NCBI GenBank assembly: GCA_963732335.1
Contig: CAVSZO010000063.1
Coordinates: forward strand, 372,001-436,000
DNA length: 64,000 nucleotides
Reading direction: 5' to 3'
From: Desertimonas sp963732335
GTDB lineage: Bacteria > Actinomycetota > Acidimicrobiia > Acidimicrobiales > Ilumatobacteraceae
Positions 1 through 9,862 of this stretch are shown piece after piece. The position numbers and the translations under genes are program-made. Within the stretch, counting starts at the first letter, position 1. Each line of letters begins with the position of its first letter. The notes below the pieces were generated by a model, which saw only the letters and a program-made list of their open reading frames with translations, did no database searches and was not told where the DNA came from.

Positions 1-60
1 GTGCTTGCCTGACCGTTCCGTCCGGTAGGCACCCATCGGTTCTGGGTGCCGGCCGACCGG
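1..60. repeat. Dispersed hairpin repeat, family C, edge copy
   Basis: This segment closely matches 56604-56660: both share a CCTGAC/TGTTCCGTCC core followed by ACCCATCGGTT and a GGCCGGC stretch. The other copy carries perfect 11-base inverted arms. Here the left arm would lie outside the window, so only part of the element is visible. It sits between the end of an ABC permease gene and the window edge and has no coding character. Confidence 0.5.
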
Positions 61-101
61 TGCTGTTGCCGAGCGTTCACGGACGACGGTCGCCGACATC
101 G

Positions 102-911
102 TCACTTGACGCTTCCCTGCAGCATCCCCTGGACGAACCATTTCTGGAAGATGAGGAAGAAGATCAGTGGCGGCACGATCGCCACGAGACCGGCGGCGTT
201 CATCCCGCCGTAGTTGGTGCCGAAGGCCTTCGATGAACCCGAGCAGCCGGGCCGGCACGACCTGCACCTCGGCCGAGGACGTGAAGGCGAACGAATAGAG
301 ATAGTTGTTCCACGAGTTGATCAAGGCGAAGATGGCCACGGCGATGAGCCCCGGCGCGGACAGTGGCAGGATGACGCGGTACAGGGCTTGCAGCCGCGTC
401 GCGCCGTCGAGGCGGGCCGCATCGTCGAGCTCGCTGGGGATCTGCATGAAGAAACCTCGCAGCATCCAGATCGCGAACGGCAGCGTGAACACCGTGTTGC
501 CGATCACCACAGCGGTGAGGGTGTTGAGCAAGTGCAACGTACGCATGAACAGGATCAGCGGGACGAGGACAGCGATCGAAGGAACCAGCGGCAACAGGAA
601 GACCAGCAGCGTGAGGCGCTTGCCGGGGAACTCGAAAGCGCGCCAGTGCGTATCCAGCAGTCACCGACAACGGGAGCACCAAGGCCGTCGACCAGAAGGA
701 CACGATCAACGAGTTCTTCACGTTGCGCATGAAACCATTGGTGCTCGAAGAGGAAGTCGAAGTTGTCCCAGGTGAACTGTCGTGGCCAGAACCCACGGAA
801 CCCCGATGGCGACACGGCGGTGCGGAAACTCCAGTAGAGGGGGAAGACGACGAACACCGTGACGAACGCAACGCCGAGGACGTTGAACAGCAGGTGCGGG
901 CGTTTCATCAT
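102..911 (-). CDS. Carbohydrate ABC transporter permease, MalG type (frameshifted)
   Basis: This is an inner-membrane permease of the MalG/UgpE class, the second channel half of a sugar-type ABC importer. The protein begins MMKRPHLLFNVLGVAF with a first membrane helix. It then continues through NSLIVSFWSTALVLPL, a helix with LVFLLPLVPSIAVLVPLILF, and the EAA-loop region (ELDDAARLDGATRLQA) that docks the ATPase. It ends in a last helix before QKWFVQGMLQGSVK and a stop at 102. Three frame changes, near 740, 645 and 228, break it, yet every segment is conserved in one of the frames. That suggests base-calling errors more than decay. Its ATG overlaps the stop of the upstream permease (ATGA), so the two are translationally coupled. 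No ATPase gene is in view; it may be shared or lie elsewhere. Confidence 0.8.
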
Positions 912-1909
912 TTGGTCCTATCTCTGCCGAGCAGCAGTGCCAGGGCAGCGAGAAACGCCACCGATACGACCACGAGGGCGACACCGATCGCCGCGCCGCG
1001 ACCGATGTTGCCACTCTGGAACGCCTCCTTGAGGATGCGCACCCCCATCACCTCTGTGGCAGTGCCGGGGCCGCCGCCAGTGAGCCCGAACGCGCCTTCG
1101 GCATCGTGCAGGCTGAACACGGCGATGGCACCGACGCCGGCCAACAGTGGGGCCCTGGTCAGGGGCAGGGTGATCCGCCGAAACTGTTGCCAGCGACCGG
1201 CACCGTCGACCTGCGCAGCCTCGTACACCTGCGGATCGATCGACGACATCCCGGCAGCGAGCAAGAGCATGATCAGGGGAAAGCTGCGCCATGCGGCGTG
1301 GGCGATCAGGACGGTCATCGCTCCGTTGGCGGTCGTCGTCGGGTAGATCTTTTCACCGCCGTTGAAGAAGGCGATGACGTCGATCACCGGCCCGTCGAAC
1401 GGGTTCAGCAGTGTCTTGGCCATCAGCGCCGTGACGATCGGCGCGAGTACCCATGGGATCAGCAGAAACGTGCGGAGCAGGCCGGAACCGCGCATTCCAG
1501 CGGTCACGAGCAGCGCTCCGAAGTACGCGACTGGCACCGAGATGAGCAGGTTGCCGACCACGTAGATCAGCGTGTACTTGACGTTGTCGCGGAACCGCTC
1601 CTCGCCGAGCAACGACCTGAAGTTCTCCAGTCCGGTGAACTCGTTGGTGACTCCGATCTTGTAGTCGAACGTGCTCCAGTAGAAGAGGTAGAGGAACGGC
1701 AGCACCAGGAAGGCGAGCAACAACAGCAAGGACGGTGCCAGCAACGTGTAGGGGAACCAGTGTGGGCTCCACTGGCGCACCACGACTCGCTCTTGGCGCG
1801 CACCGCTGGCTGGCCATCCCGCTTGCTCGATGGCGTGCTCTCGGGTCATCTCACGCTCGATTTCCGACACCGCCCGGTTCCGGAGGCCGGGCGTCTGCCC
1901 GGCCTCCAT
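908..1909 (-). CDS. Carbohydrate ABC transporter permease, MalF/UgpA type
   Basis: This 333-residue protein is the first permease of the sugar-type importer. A cytoplasmic N-terminus of about 50 residues leads into the helix with LLAPSLLLLLAFLVLPFLYL. A central EAA loop (YEAAQVDGAGRWQQFRRITLP, near residue 240) is typical for docking of an MsmK/UgpC-like ATPase. About six helices are predictable, and the length is normal for MalF-like proteins that lack the large periplasmic loop. It lies 18 bases downstream of the binding-protein gene and overlaps the next permease by four bases, so the three form one operon. The substrate cannot be read from the sequence. The start at 1909 is the longest reasonable one; internal ATGs near residues 20 and 25 are possible. 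Confidence 0.9.
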   Translation of the reverse strand: MEAGQTPGLRNRAVSEIEREMTREHAIEQAGWPASGARQERVVVRQWSPHWFPYTLLAPSLLLLLAFLVLPFLYLFYWSTFDYKIGVTNEFTGLENFRSLLGEERFRDNVKYTLIYVVGNLLISVPVAYFGALLVTAGMRGSGLLRTFLLIPWVLAPIVTALMAKTLLNPFDGPVIDVIAFFNGGEKIYPTTTANGAMTVLIAHAAWRSFPLIMLLLAAGMSSIDPQVYEAAQVDGAGRWQQFRRITLPLTRAPLLAGVGAIAVFSLHDAEGAFGLTGGGPGTATEVMGVRILKEAFQSGNIGRGAAIGVALVVVSVAFLAALALLLGRDRTK

Positions 1910-1927
1910 GACGTCCCGGTGGTCGTC

Positions 1928-3277
1928 TCAGCTCATATACGCCGCGACGAACTCCGCCTGTGCCTCGGCGAGGACAGTTTGGAATGTCCGCACGGTCGCC
2001 GCTGATGGCCTCTTGGATTGCGACGTGGACGGCGTCGGCGAGCTCCGGGTAGAAGGGGGTCTGGGGAACACCTCGGCCGTTGACGGCCATATCGCGCCAC
2101 ACCTGCCAGTAGTCGGAGCTGTACGCCTCCGAGTCGTAGATCGAGAGCCAGGGCGGAAGTCCGGCGTCGGGGTACTGCGTGATGTTCTCCGGCCGCATCA
2201 TCACCTCGATGAGCGCCCAGGCCATGTCCGGGTTCTCGCTGAGGGCGTGAATCGACAGGTCCCACGCATTGGCGAATTGCGCTCCGCCGGGGTTCGGCGA
2301 GACCATCGGCGTGACGCCCGTGGCGACACATTCCGCGGTCGCCGGGAAGCACCCCTCGGTGAGGCCCGCCTCTTCGAGACGCGCGATCCAGTAGCTCCCG
2401 AAGCCAGTGGACTGGCCGACGTCCCCGTTGATGAGTGTGTCTCTAACACGATTGCGTCGTAGGTAGCGTCGGCTGCGGCGGCGAACGGCGGGATGATCTC
2501 GGACTCATTGACCGCATCCCAGAGCCATTCCACCGCCTGGACACTCGCCTCGCTGGTCATGGCCGGGGCGTCGTTCTCCCAGAAGTCACCGCCGTAGCCC
2601 CACACGAGTGGTGCGTAGGTGACTTCGATGGTTGCCCGGTTGCTCCCGAGAAAGGCGGCGAGGCCCCAGTCGGCGGCCCCCGACTCCTTGATCGCGATAC
2701 CCGCCTCCATCACTTCCTCTGGCGTCGTCAACGGCACGGACGGGTCGAGGCCGGCCTCCTCGAAGATGTCGTTGCGAACCATGTTGCCGCGGACATGAAT
2801 ACCCGTTGCAATCCCCAGTTGCTGGTCGCCGAACGTGGCCGATTGCCACCCGGCACTCCAGTTGAGGTCGGCGAGCTGCTCCGGTGTGTAGGTCTCCTCC
2901 AGGTAGGGAGTGAGGTCGATGAGATCGCCGGCGGCTTCATGCTTGGCCATCAGCTGGGGTGACGACAGGAGCACGTCGTGGGAGACCCCGGCTTCGAAAT
3001 CGAGGATCGCCTTCTGGTCGATCTGGTCGAACGTCGACGACTCGTATTCGACGCTCCAACCCGGGTTCTCCTCCTCGAAGATGGCTGACATCATGTCGAG
3101 CCACTCGACGTTCAGCACGTTGTTGCTCTGCGAGTAGAACTCGAGCATCCGAATCGTCCCGCCGTCGCCCGCCTTGACCACAGACGCTGTGGTGGATCCG
3201 CTGGCAACCAGGCCTGTCATCGCCACGGCAAGGATGCCGATCGCACGTCGGCTCCTCCAGGTTCGCTGTCTCATCAT
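1928..3277 (-). CDS. ABC transporter extracellular sugar-binding protein (frameshifted)
   Basis: This is the solute-binding protein (SBP family 1, MalE/UgpB-like) of the importer. The start ATG at 3277 follows a GGGAGA ribosome site. An Arg-rich signal peptide (MMRQRTWRSRRAIGILAVAM) is followed by mature sequence with the usual fold markers: an early EYESSTFDQIDQK-like strand, VWGYGGDFW in the hinge region, and a late block with MAWALIEVMMRPE. No lipobox cysteine is visible, which is odd for a Gram-positive lineage. The frame changes near 2440 and again near 1976. The final reading is TVLAEAQAEFVAAYMS and a stop at 1928. The two shifts look like sequence errors because conserved text continues on each side. 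Expected mature size is about 420 residues. Confidence 0.82.
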
Positions 3278-3405
3278 GGTCTCCCTCGTGTTGTCACTCG
3301 TCGAGCGACTGGCTGTCGCTGCTCGATCGGCAGATGCGAGGGAAGCCCCGTTTCGAGTGTTCACCGGCGTAGCCCCCTTCCCCACCGACTTGCGCGCACG
3401 ATTCG

Positions 3406-3415
3406 ACGTGCACGT
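3406..3415. promoter_or_regulatory. Palindrome ACGTGCACGT upstream of the ABC importer
   Basis: A perfect 10-base palindrome with partly symmetrical flanks (TCG on the left, TCGA on the right) lies in the 147-base gap between the PhyH gene and the binding-protein gene. Position and symmetry suit a repressor operator for the importer, for example of the LacI family, but no cognate regulator gene is in the window. Confidence 0.3.
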
Positions 3416-3424
3416 TCGATCACA

Positions 3425-4279
3425 CTAGACCTCCATCGTTGTCGCCGATAGCCGCTGGGGCGCCGAATCGGTGTGGTTCTGTGACGAGTTCTTGGTTGCC
3501 GCTCCTGCGACCGACTCTCGGGTCGCATGGTGGTTCCACCCTCGTAACACGAGTCCGACGACCGGGTGATCGGCGTCCTCCAGCTCGGCCCTCCCGGAAT
3601 AGAGCTGCACCAACACGGTCTTGCGGGTCGTCGACGACAGGTTCGGTCCGGATCCGTGAATCGTCAGCGCCGAGAACAGCAGCACGTCGCCGGGTTCCGC
3701 CTCGTAGACGGTCGCCCCGGCCAGCTGGTAGCGGTCTGCAAACTGGCGGTACTCCTCGGCGTCATCGAACCTCGATTGTCCCGAGGTCGATGGAAGGCGA
3801 CCAAGTCGGTGGCTGCCGGGGTACGCGGAAACACAACCCATCTCCGCGGTCGCCGGCGACACGTGAATGATCGCCGCGATCATGCGGTCGTCAGAGGTCG
3901 GGAAGTAGCGCCAGTCCTGGTGCATCGGGAACGGCGACCCGGCGCCTCTCGGCTTCTGGAACAGCTTGGTGTGATGGAGGACGATGTCCGGTCCAAGGAT
4001 CGCCTCGGCGACATCGAGGAAGCGGGGATCGAGGACCGCCTGCAGCCACCTCGGCGAGTAGTTCTGCACGTTGTGGGTGTGCAACACGACCTGGGACTGA
4101 TTGGCGCTCCGGTCCGCGGTCGCCCATGTCGCGTCGATGTCCTCGGCGGAGGAGGCCAACTGAGCGACGATGCGGTCGAAGTCCGACTCGAGCTCGCGCA
4201 CAGTCAGGCGGTCGAACACGCCCCGCGCCATGTACACGCCGTCGCGGTCGAAGGCTGCCCGGATCTCCGTGGCGTCCAT
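3425..4279 (-). CDS. Phytanoyl-CoA dioxygenase (PhyH) family protein
   Basis: This is a non-haem Fe(II)/2-oxoglutarate-dependent dioxygenase of the PhyH family, about 284 residues from the ATG at 4279. The metal-binding HxD is seen in PFPMHQDWRYFP (His120, Asp122). The distal histidine is in LTIHGSGPN (His208), and the 2-oxoglutarate-binding arginine in STTRKTVL (Arg219). A start 36 bases further upstream would add a Gly/Asp-rich stretch and is less likely. It stands just upstream of, and in the same direction as, a sugar-type ABC importer. That arrangement suggests it hydroxylates the imported compound or a derivative. The substrate is unknown; members act on lipids, ectoine and natural products. 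Confidence 0.85.
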   Translation of the reverse strand: MDATEIRAAFDRDGVYMARGVFDRLTVRELESDFDRIVAQLASSAEDIDATWATADRSANQSQVVLHTHNVQNYSPRWLQAVLDPRFLDVAEAILGPDIVLHHTKLFQKPRGAGSPFPMHQDWRYFPTSDDRMIAAIIHVSPATAEMGCVSAYPGSHRLGRLPSTSGQSRFDDAEEYRQFADRYQLAGATVYEAEPGDVLLFSALTIHGSGPNLSSTTRKTVLVQLYSGRAELEDADHPVVGLVLRGWNHHATRESVAGAATKNSSQNHTDSAPQRLSATTMEV

Positions 4280-4345
4280 GGCCACATCATCACCGCCGCC
4301 TGATCGATTGTCCATGAGTTGGACGCGTGAACCGGCGCAGCGGCC

Positions 4346-4421
4346 GAGGTTGATGGCGTGCGGTCGGGAACCTCGGAGCCTGTTGCACCGATGTGGTGCA
4401 CCTTGCTCCGCGGTTCGGCAG
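4346..4421. repeat. Dispersed hairpin repeat, family B, copy 1
   Basis: This intergenic block is repeated at 33033-33109. Both copies begin GAGGTTGATGGC and contain nested inverted repeats: GGAGC pairs with GCTCC on the outside and TGCACC with GGTGCA inside, around a GATGT or GATGC loop. Conservation of the pairing in both copies points to a structured REP-like element, not coding sequence. Confidence 0.6.
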
Positions 4422-4445
4422 GCTGTTCGAAGTGGCGCGCCGGCG

Positions 4446-5651
4446 TCATGGGGTCGAGCCCGATGGTTCGGATGGCGGCGGCGGCGGGGGCGGCGTGCCC
4501 TCGTCCGGGGTCAGGGGGTTGGGGTCGGTGTCGTCGTCGGTTCCGTCGTCGTCGGTGTCGGGGTTGGCCGGATCAGTACCGAGCTGCCGCTCCTGGTCGA
4601 ACGACAGCGTGTCACCGTCGCAGTCCCCATCTCCGGTCAAGGGGTTGTCGTCACTGCTGTCCTGGCAGCCGTCATCGTCGGTGTCCTCGTCGAGGGGATC
4701 GGTCCCGCGCTCGATCTCCAATCCGTCCTCGAGGTGGTCGAAGTCGGTGCGACTCGACAGCGGGTCAGTGCCGTAGCGGTGCACCTCCTCGCCGTCGCTG
4801 AGGGCGTCGCCGTCACTATCGGGGTCGTTCGGCATCGTGCCGTGCTCGGCCTCGTCGGCGTCGCTGAGTCCGTCGGCGTCGGCGTCTGGCTCGCTGGGCT
4901 CCGTCTGGCCGCCGCCACCGTTCGTGGGCTCACCGGTTGGCGGCGTGGCGCCTGCGGTCGTCGGCACGAGCGTGCCCACCACGGCGACGAGCACGACTGC
5001 TGGTTCGGTGCCGCCGTTGACGAGGGTCAGGTTGCCGTCGAACGTGTCCGGCGCCGCGGCGGTGACGTCCGCCGAGCCGGCGGGGTCGCCGGCGACGGTC
5101 ACGCTGCCGGTCACCACTACGACCAGCGCCGGCGCAGCGTCGCTGTCGGCGATCGCCAGTGTGCCGCCGGGATCGAGTACGTCGCGGACCAGATCGACGT
5201 CACGAACGCCGGGCCCGGGGGTGAACGGGTCGCCGGTGCCGCCGGAGCCGCCGGTGATCAGGGCGATCCGATAGAAGTTGGCGACCGCGCCATCCGTTGG
5301 CATCAGCGTGGTGGTCGCGTCGTTGCGCACGAACGTCGCCTCGCCGGCGGCGATCAGGGCGATCGGAGTCGACGCGTCGGCGGCGAGGAGGGCACCTGAG
5401 GTGACAGCGAAGAAGGTGTCGGAACCATCGACCGCCGGCGTTGGCGGAGCGCCGGCGTCCAATACCTCGCCGCTCACCGACCACTGGTACGAACCGTCCG
5501 CGAACTCGACGCTGGCCTGGGCGATGACGCCGGCATGGCCAGTCGCCGGCGGGGGCGGCGTCGCCGCACGGACGCTACCTGACGCGGCGACGACGGCGAA
5601 CACGGCGGCGGCCAGCGTCAGCATGGGCCGGTCGAGGCGTACCGTTCTCAC
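4446..5651 (-). CDS. Secreted protein: cupin-like domain plus thrombospondin-3-type calcium repeats
   Basis: This 401-residue protein starts at a GTG preceded by AGGAG at good spacing and carries a signal peptide ending near VRAATPPPP. Residues about 30-240 form a cupin-like beta domain (GSYQWSVSGEVLDAG, then GVRDVDLVRDVLDPGG). The C-terminal 130 residues are Asp-rich and contain thrombospondin type-3 motifs such as DADADGLSDADE, DPDSDGDALSDGEE and DTDDDGCQDSSDD, each with calcium-coordinating spacing. A Pro/Ser tail closes the protein. It is probably exported and calcium-stabilised; a catalytic role is not evident. The N-terminal domain recurs in the damaged gene at 14723-15400, which carries a different C-terminal tail. 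Confidence 0.75.
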   Translation of the reverse strand: MRTVRLDRPMLTLAAAVFAVVAASGSVRAATPPPPATGHAGVIAQASVEFADGSYQWSVSGEVLDAGAPPTPAVDGSDTFFAVTSGALLAADASTPIALIAAGEATFVRNDATTTLMPTDGAVANFYRIALITGGSGGTGDPFTPGPGVRDVDLVRDVLDPGGTLAIADSDAAPALVVVVTGSVTVAGDPAGSADVTAAAPDTFDGNLTLVNGGTEPAVVLVAVVGTLVPTTAGATPPTGEPTNGGGGQTEPSEPDADADGLSDADEAEHGTMPNDPDSDGDALSDGEEVHRYGTDPLSSRTDFDHLEDGLEIERGTDPLDEDTDDDGCQDSSDDNPLTGDGDCDGDTLSFDQERQLGTDPANPDTDDDGTDDDTDPNPLTPDEGTPPPPPPPSEPSGSTP

Positions 5652-5780
5652 AAAGGGCTCCTGTCCGAGGATTGCATCGCCGGACCGTACGGAGATCGTG
5701 TGCGTCGTGCCACCGATTTCCCGCCGGCCGCCGATCGAAAAGCCGATCCCATCTGAGCCGTGGCCGCTACTGAACGAACT

Positions 5781-6410
5781 TCAAGGCCACCTACCCGCCT
5801 GCGACCAACCGACGACCTGCCGGATTTGGTACGTCAGGTGGGTGACGAGGCTGGCGGCGCGGGAGGAGACTTGCTCCAGCTTCAGTGGCGGGACGCCGTC
5901 GAAGACCCGCGTGCCGGCGCCGAGCGTGAACGGGGTGATGTGCAGGCGGAGCTCCTCGAGCAGTCCGGCGGCGAGGTACTGGTTGACCGTCGACGCGCCG
6001 CCGGCAATGGCGATGTTGCCATCTCCGGCCACCGACGTGGCCTGTTCAAGTGCCGCGTGGATGCCCTCGGTGACGAAGTGGAACGTCGTGCCACCATCCA
6101 TCACGAGCGGCTCGCGCTGGTGGTGGGTGAGCACGAACACCGCGGCGTGATAGGGCGGCTCGGGTCCCCACCATCCCCTCCAGTCCCCGCGCCACTCGCC
6201 GCGGATCGGGCCGAACATGTTGCGACCCATGATGAACGCCTTGGCGCTGATGATCGCGTCGCGCTCGGCCCGATTCTCCTCAGGCGTATCGAACATCCAC
6301 GCGTGCAGCATCGAGGTATCGCCGTCGCCGAACGGGCGCTCCTCAGTCTGGTTGTGGCCGGCCGAGTAGCCATCGGCCGAAACGGAAATGTCGCACACCA
6401 CCTTGGTCAT
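5781..6410 (-). CDS. Dihydrofolate reductase-like (RibD C-terminal domain) protein
   Basis: This 209-residue single-domain reductase belongs to the DHFR/RibD-C superfamily, whose members bind NADPH and have varied or unknown substrates. The N-terminus VVCDISVSADGYSAG corresponds to the substrate strand. FIMGRNMFGPIRG and GNIAIAGGASTVNQYL correspond to the nucleotide-binding segments, and LEELRLHITPFTLGAGTRVF is the typical C-terminal block. The ATG at 6410 has an excellent GGGAGGAAGAC leader. It is one of three such proteins in this window (also 33901-34488 and 51435-52025) and stands alone here, convergent with nothing obvious. Confidence 0.85.
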   Translation of the reverse strand: MTKVVCDISVSADGYSAGHNQTEERPFGDGDTSMLHAWMFDTPEENRAERDAIISAKAFIMGRNMFGPIRGEWRGDWRGWWGPEPPYHAAVFVLTHHQREPLVMDGGTTFHFVTEGIHAALEQATSVAGDGNIAIAGGASTVNQYLAAGLLEELRLHITPFTLGAGTRVFDGVPPLKLEQVSSRAASLVTHLTYQIRQVVGWSQAGRWP

Positions 6411-6611
6411 GTCTTCCTCCCAAGTCGTTCACGGGCACAACGCCTACACCTGTACTACGAACGGCTCGGCCGCCGATCGACGCGTTTCTGGCCGCGGAAC
6501 GAGGCGCTGGACAGGCTCACGGCCGGGTTTCACGGAATTCGGCGACTGTCCGCCACCAACGTCTCAGTGTCCCCGGTCGGGCTGGCGACTCCGTGCGTAG
6601 GGTGGGCGTCG

Positions 6612-9600
6612 GTGATCAGGGAGGTCCCGTCGCCGGGCGGGCGTCGTTCGCCGCTGCCGCCTTCCCCGCTGGGGGGTGAGCTCGTTCGGCCACGCGTGCT
6701 CGAGCTGTTGGCCATGAGGTTCGACCAACCGGTCACGCTCGTGGTGGCGGGTGCCGGATTCGGTAAGACGACGGCACTCGCGCAGTCGATCCGGGCTAAC
6801 CACGCGGCACCACGGGGCATCGATGCGTGGGTGGCCTGCGAGTCCGGCGACGAGGACGTGGGCCGCCTGTCGAGTGCGATCCTGGCGGCTCTCGGCGTCC
6901 CCACGGAGGGTGGTGGTTCGCTCGATGCGGGTCCTGCGGGCATTGGGCGCGGCCGCCCCCGTCGATGTCTGCATCTTCATTGACGACCTGCACGAGCTTC
7001 CGGCGATGTCCGCCGGTGAGCAGTTTGTGAGCGAGCTGGCGACACGGCTGCCGCCCCACGCGCACCTCGTGCTGTCCAGTCGCGATCGCGTGCCGATCCC
7101 GCTCGCGCGGCGCCGCGCCGCCGGGCAGGTCGTGGAGGTCCGGGGCGATCTGCTCGCCTTCACCGCCGCCGAGGTTGCCGACACTTGCTGAGCAGCTCGG
7201 TCAGGCGCAGGGTCGCTGCGAAGGACTGGCTGGGTGGCCGTCGTTGGTGCGGCTCGTGCTGTCAGCGCCTGCCGGCGCCGCGCGCCAGTTCCTGTGGGAG
7301 GAGATCGTTGCCGGGTTGTCGCTGACCGAGCAGTCCGCGCTGCTGGCACTCGCCGTACTCGGTTCGGGGTCGGCTGACGAAGTGATCGAGGTGGCCGGCC
7401 ACGATGTCGACGTCGACCGGCTCGCCGTCACGGTGCCGCTCGTGTACCAGGACGAGCAGGGCAGGTTCGGCGCCCACGAGTTGTGGACGGACGCCGTCGA
7501 GCGGATCTTCCCGCGTGCGGACGTCGTCCAGGCCCGTGGTCGGGCCCTCGCGGTCTTCCGCGAACGCGGCCAGGTCGTTCGCATGGGGTCGGCAGCCGTG
7601 CGGTGGGGGGAAACCGACACGTTCAGGCTGGCATGCGTCGCGCTGGTGCGCCAGAACCTCGGGGCTCTCCCGATCGACACGGCGGCGCGGTGGCTGGCGA
7701 ACACTCCGCCTGGTGCTGCCGGGACGCCCGAACACCGATTGCTCGAGTTGGCGGTGCAGTACGCCGAGAATCGGCAGCCCGACGAACTCGATCGCGAGCT
7801 CGACGCCTTGGAGGCCACCTTCGTCGAGCAAGGTGATGGTGACGGACAAGCCGTCACCCTCGCCGTTGGTGCCGTCGCAGCGCACGCACGCAGTGACCAG
7901 ATGAGCCTCTTCGCGCTGACGCAGCGCATCCGAACGCTTCCGGCGCCACAGCAAGATCCGTTACTGCAGTTCTTCGTCGGGACGTTCGACGCCGCGCGCG
8001 CCGCGCTGTCCGGTGACATCGACGGATCGCTCCTCGCGATCGAATCGATGCCGTTGGATCGCGTTCCACCGACGGTCCGCGAGCTCGCAACCCGTTTGCA
8101 CGTGATCATGTTGGTGTTGGCGGGTCGGGCCGAGGAGGCCGTGCCGATCGGCCGGGCACTGCTCCAGTCATCCAATGCCTTCGTGCAGTCGATCCCTTCG
8201 ATGCTTCGCTGGGCTGCGGGCGACCCCTCGGAGTACCTTGCGGAACGTCGTTTCCCGGAGCCGCTGCCCGGCGCCAACCACCCCTACCGCTTCTTCCGCG
8301 CTGCACATGGCGCGGTCGTCGCGGCTTCACTCGGCGATCGTTCGCTCGCCGAAGCGTGGCGCCGGGAGATGGAGGCGTCGATTGGCAGCCCGACGGATTC
8401 GCGGGATGGTGCCCTCGCCGTCGCTGTCCTTGCCTGCTGCAAGGTCCTCGATCATCAGGAGGAGGCGGCGAAGTCGCTGATCGCCGGACATCTCGCCCGC
8501 CACCCCTTGACTGACGCTCGCGGCGAGGCACACCTTCGGCACAATCTGGCGATCGCCTACGTCACGAACGAAAGTGTCCGCCAGCGCTGGGATGACGCCG
8601 ATCTCGGCCCAGCGCACGCTCGAGCGAGGACGATCGCACGCCAACTTGTCGACGCCCGAACTGGCCGGTTCGACCGTCGGGCCGAGCTCGCTTCGCCGTC
8701 AGCGGTCGTGACGACCTTGCCGCTCGCCTGGACAGTCGAGCTGGCGGTGCGCGCTAACGCTGCCGGCTGTTCAGATGGCATCGCCCTCCTCCGAGAAGTC
8801 GCGACGTGGCTGCCAGAGGCGACCCGCCGCGAGCTCGAATGGCTCGCCGCTCACGGCGATGCCACCTGTCGCGCCACGGCGGTGGAGCTCGGCGAAGACC
8901 TCCCGGACCCGACTCAAACTCCGCTCGTCATCGACGTTCTCGGCCCGTTGCGGCTGTGCAAGGGCGATCTCGAGATCACGAGCCCCGAGCTCCGGCGCGG
9001 CCGGGTGCGTACATTGCTCGCCCTCCTCGTGCTCCGCGGCGCTCTCCGTCGCGAGCGGATCTGCGACCTCCTTTGGCCCGATCTCGCTCCGGCGACGGCG
9101 GCCAGGAACCTTCGCGTGACGCTCAGCCACCTCCGACGCCTTCTCGAGTCCGACACGCAAGCGCCGCGTTCGACCTGGCGGATCCGGAGCACTCGCGACT
9201 CGATCGAACTTGCCGGACCACCACTCGTCGACACCGATCTCCGACGGCTCGATGGACATCTCGCCGCGGCCGATCAGGCCGAACAGGTCGGCGATACGTC
9301 CGCAGTCATCGCCCACCTCACCGGTGCTGTCGACCTGTGGCGCGGCGATCCGCTCGTCGATCTCATTGCCCTCGAGGAGCTCGGCGGTGACATCGAGTAC
9401 ATCCTCCGTTCCCTCGTCGAGGCTTGCCACCGTCTCGGCGAGCTGCTGTTGGTCGCCGGCCGATTCGCCGAAGCGCTGCGCTGTGCCGAGCAAGGCCGGC
9501 GAGCGGCGCCGTACTCCGAACGAGCGCATCGCCTGGCGATCGCTTGCCACCTACAGCGCCGTGACCGCGCCGGGCTGGACTCCGCCGTCCGCACCACCCA

Positions 9601-9697
9601 TGAGATGCTCGCCGACCTGGGAGTGGAGCCCGAGGAGGAGACGTCGATGCTCTTACGCCGGGCGGAAGTCCAGCTCGGCAATCTTCGAGCCCTGTGA
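6612..9697 (+). CDS. STAND-type NTPase regulator with C-terminal BTAD domain (frameshifted)
   Basis: This large transcriptional regulator has about 1,030 residues. The N-terminal P-loop VAGAGFGKTTALAQS (near 6750) and a Walker-B-like VCIFIDDLHELPA place it with MalT/STAND NTPases. A long helical middle resembles TPR-type sensor domains. The C-terminus, from about 8930, has a winged-helix segment (VIDVLGPLRLCKGDLEI, then RTLLALLVLRGALRRERICD). A bacterial transcriptional activation domain follows (LLWPDLAPATAARNLRVTL and onward to the stop). BTAD plus winged helix normally sits at the N-terminus in SARPs; here it is at the end. The frame changes near 6915 and near 7180, but conserved sequence continues. 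The start is likely GTG 6612. Its target genes are unknown. Confidence 0.78.
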
Positions 9698-9791
9698 CAG
9701 ACCGAGTCGTCACGCCGATCGGGTGAGCCCGACGGCCCACCCGGCGGCGCGACCCGTCAGGCGATGACCCTGACGGTATGGATCCCGTTGT

Positions 9792-9807
9792 CCCCGCCAC
9801 TGCGGGG
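9792..9807. terminator. Short GC hairpin between convergent genes
   Basis: CCCCGC and GCGGGG pair around a CACT loop in the 165-base gap between the convergent regulator and acetyltransferase genes. No T-tract follows. It resembles a single type I-E CRISPR repeat in sequence but stands alone, so a terminator-like role is the simpler reading. Confidence 0.35.
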
Positions 9808-9862
9808 GAACAGACACTCATCACAGCTGCGGCGACGAGTCACAACCACATGGTTGAGACGC

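Noticed and set aside
214..732. Long forward frame opposite the first permease gene
   Set aside because: It is rich in Arg, Asp and Gln without any family pattern, and lies on the opposite strand of a conserved permease. It is a shadow caused by GC-rich third positions.
4170..5399. 409-residue forward frame over the calcium-repeat protein
   Set aside because: It consists of monotonous Val/Gly/Arg text. The reverse frame carries a signal peptide, clear domains and a good ribosome site.
8771..9550. Reverse frame of 259 residues over the BTAD end of the regulator
   Set aside because: The forward frame matches winged-helix and BTAD sequence. The reverse one has no similarity to anything I recognise.
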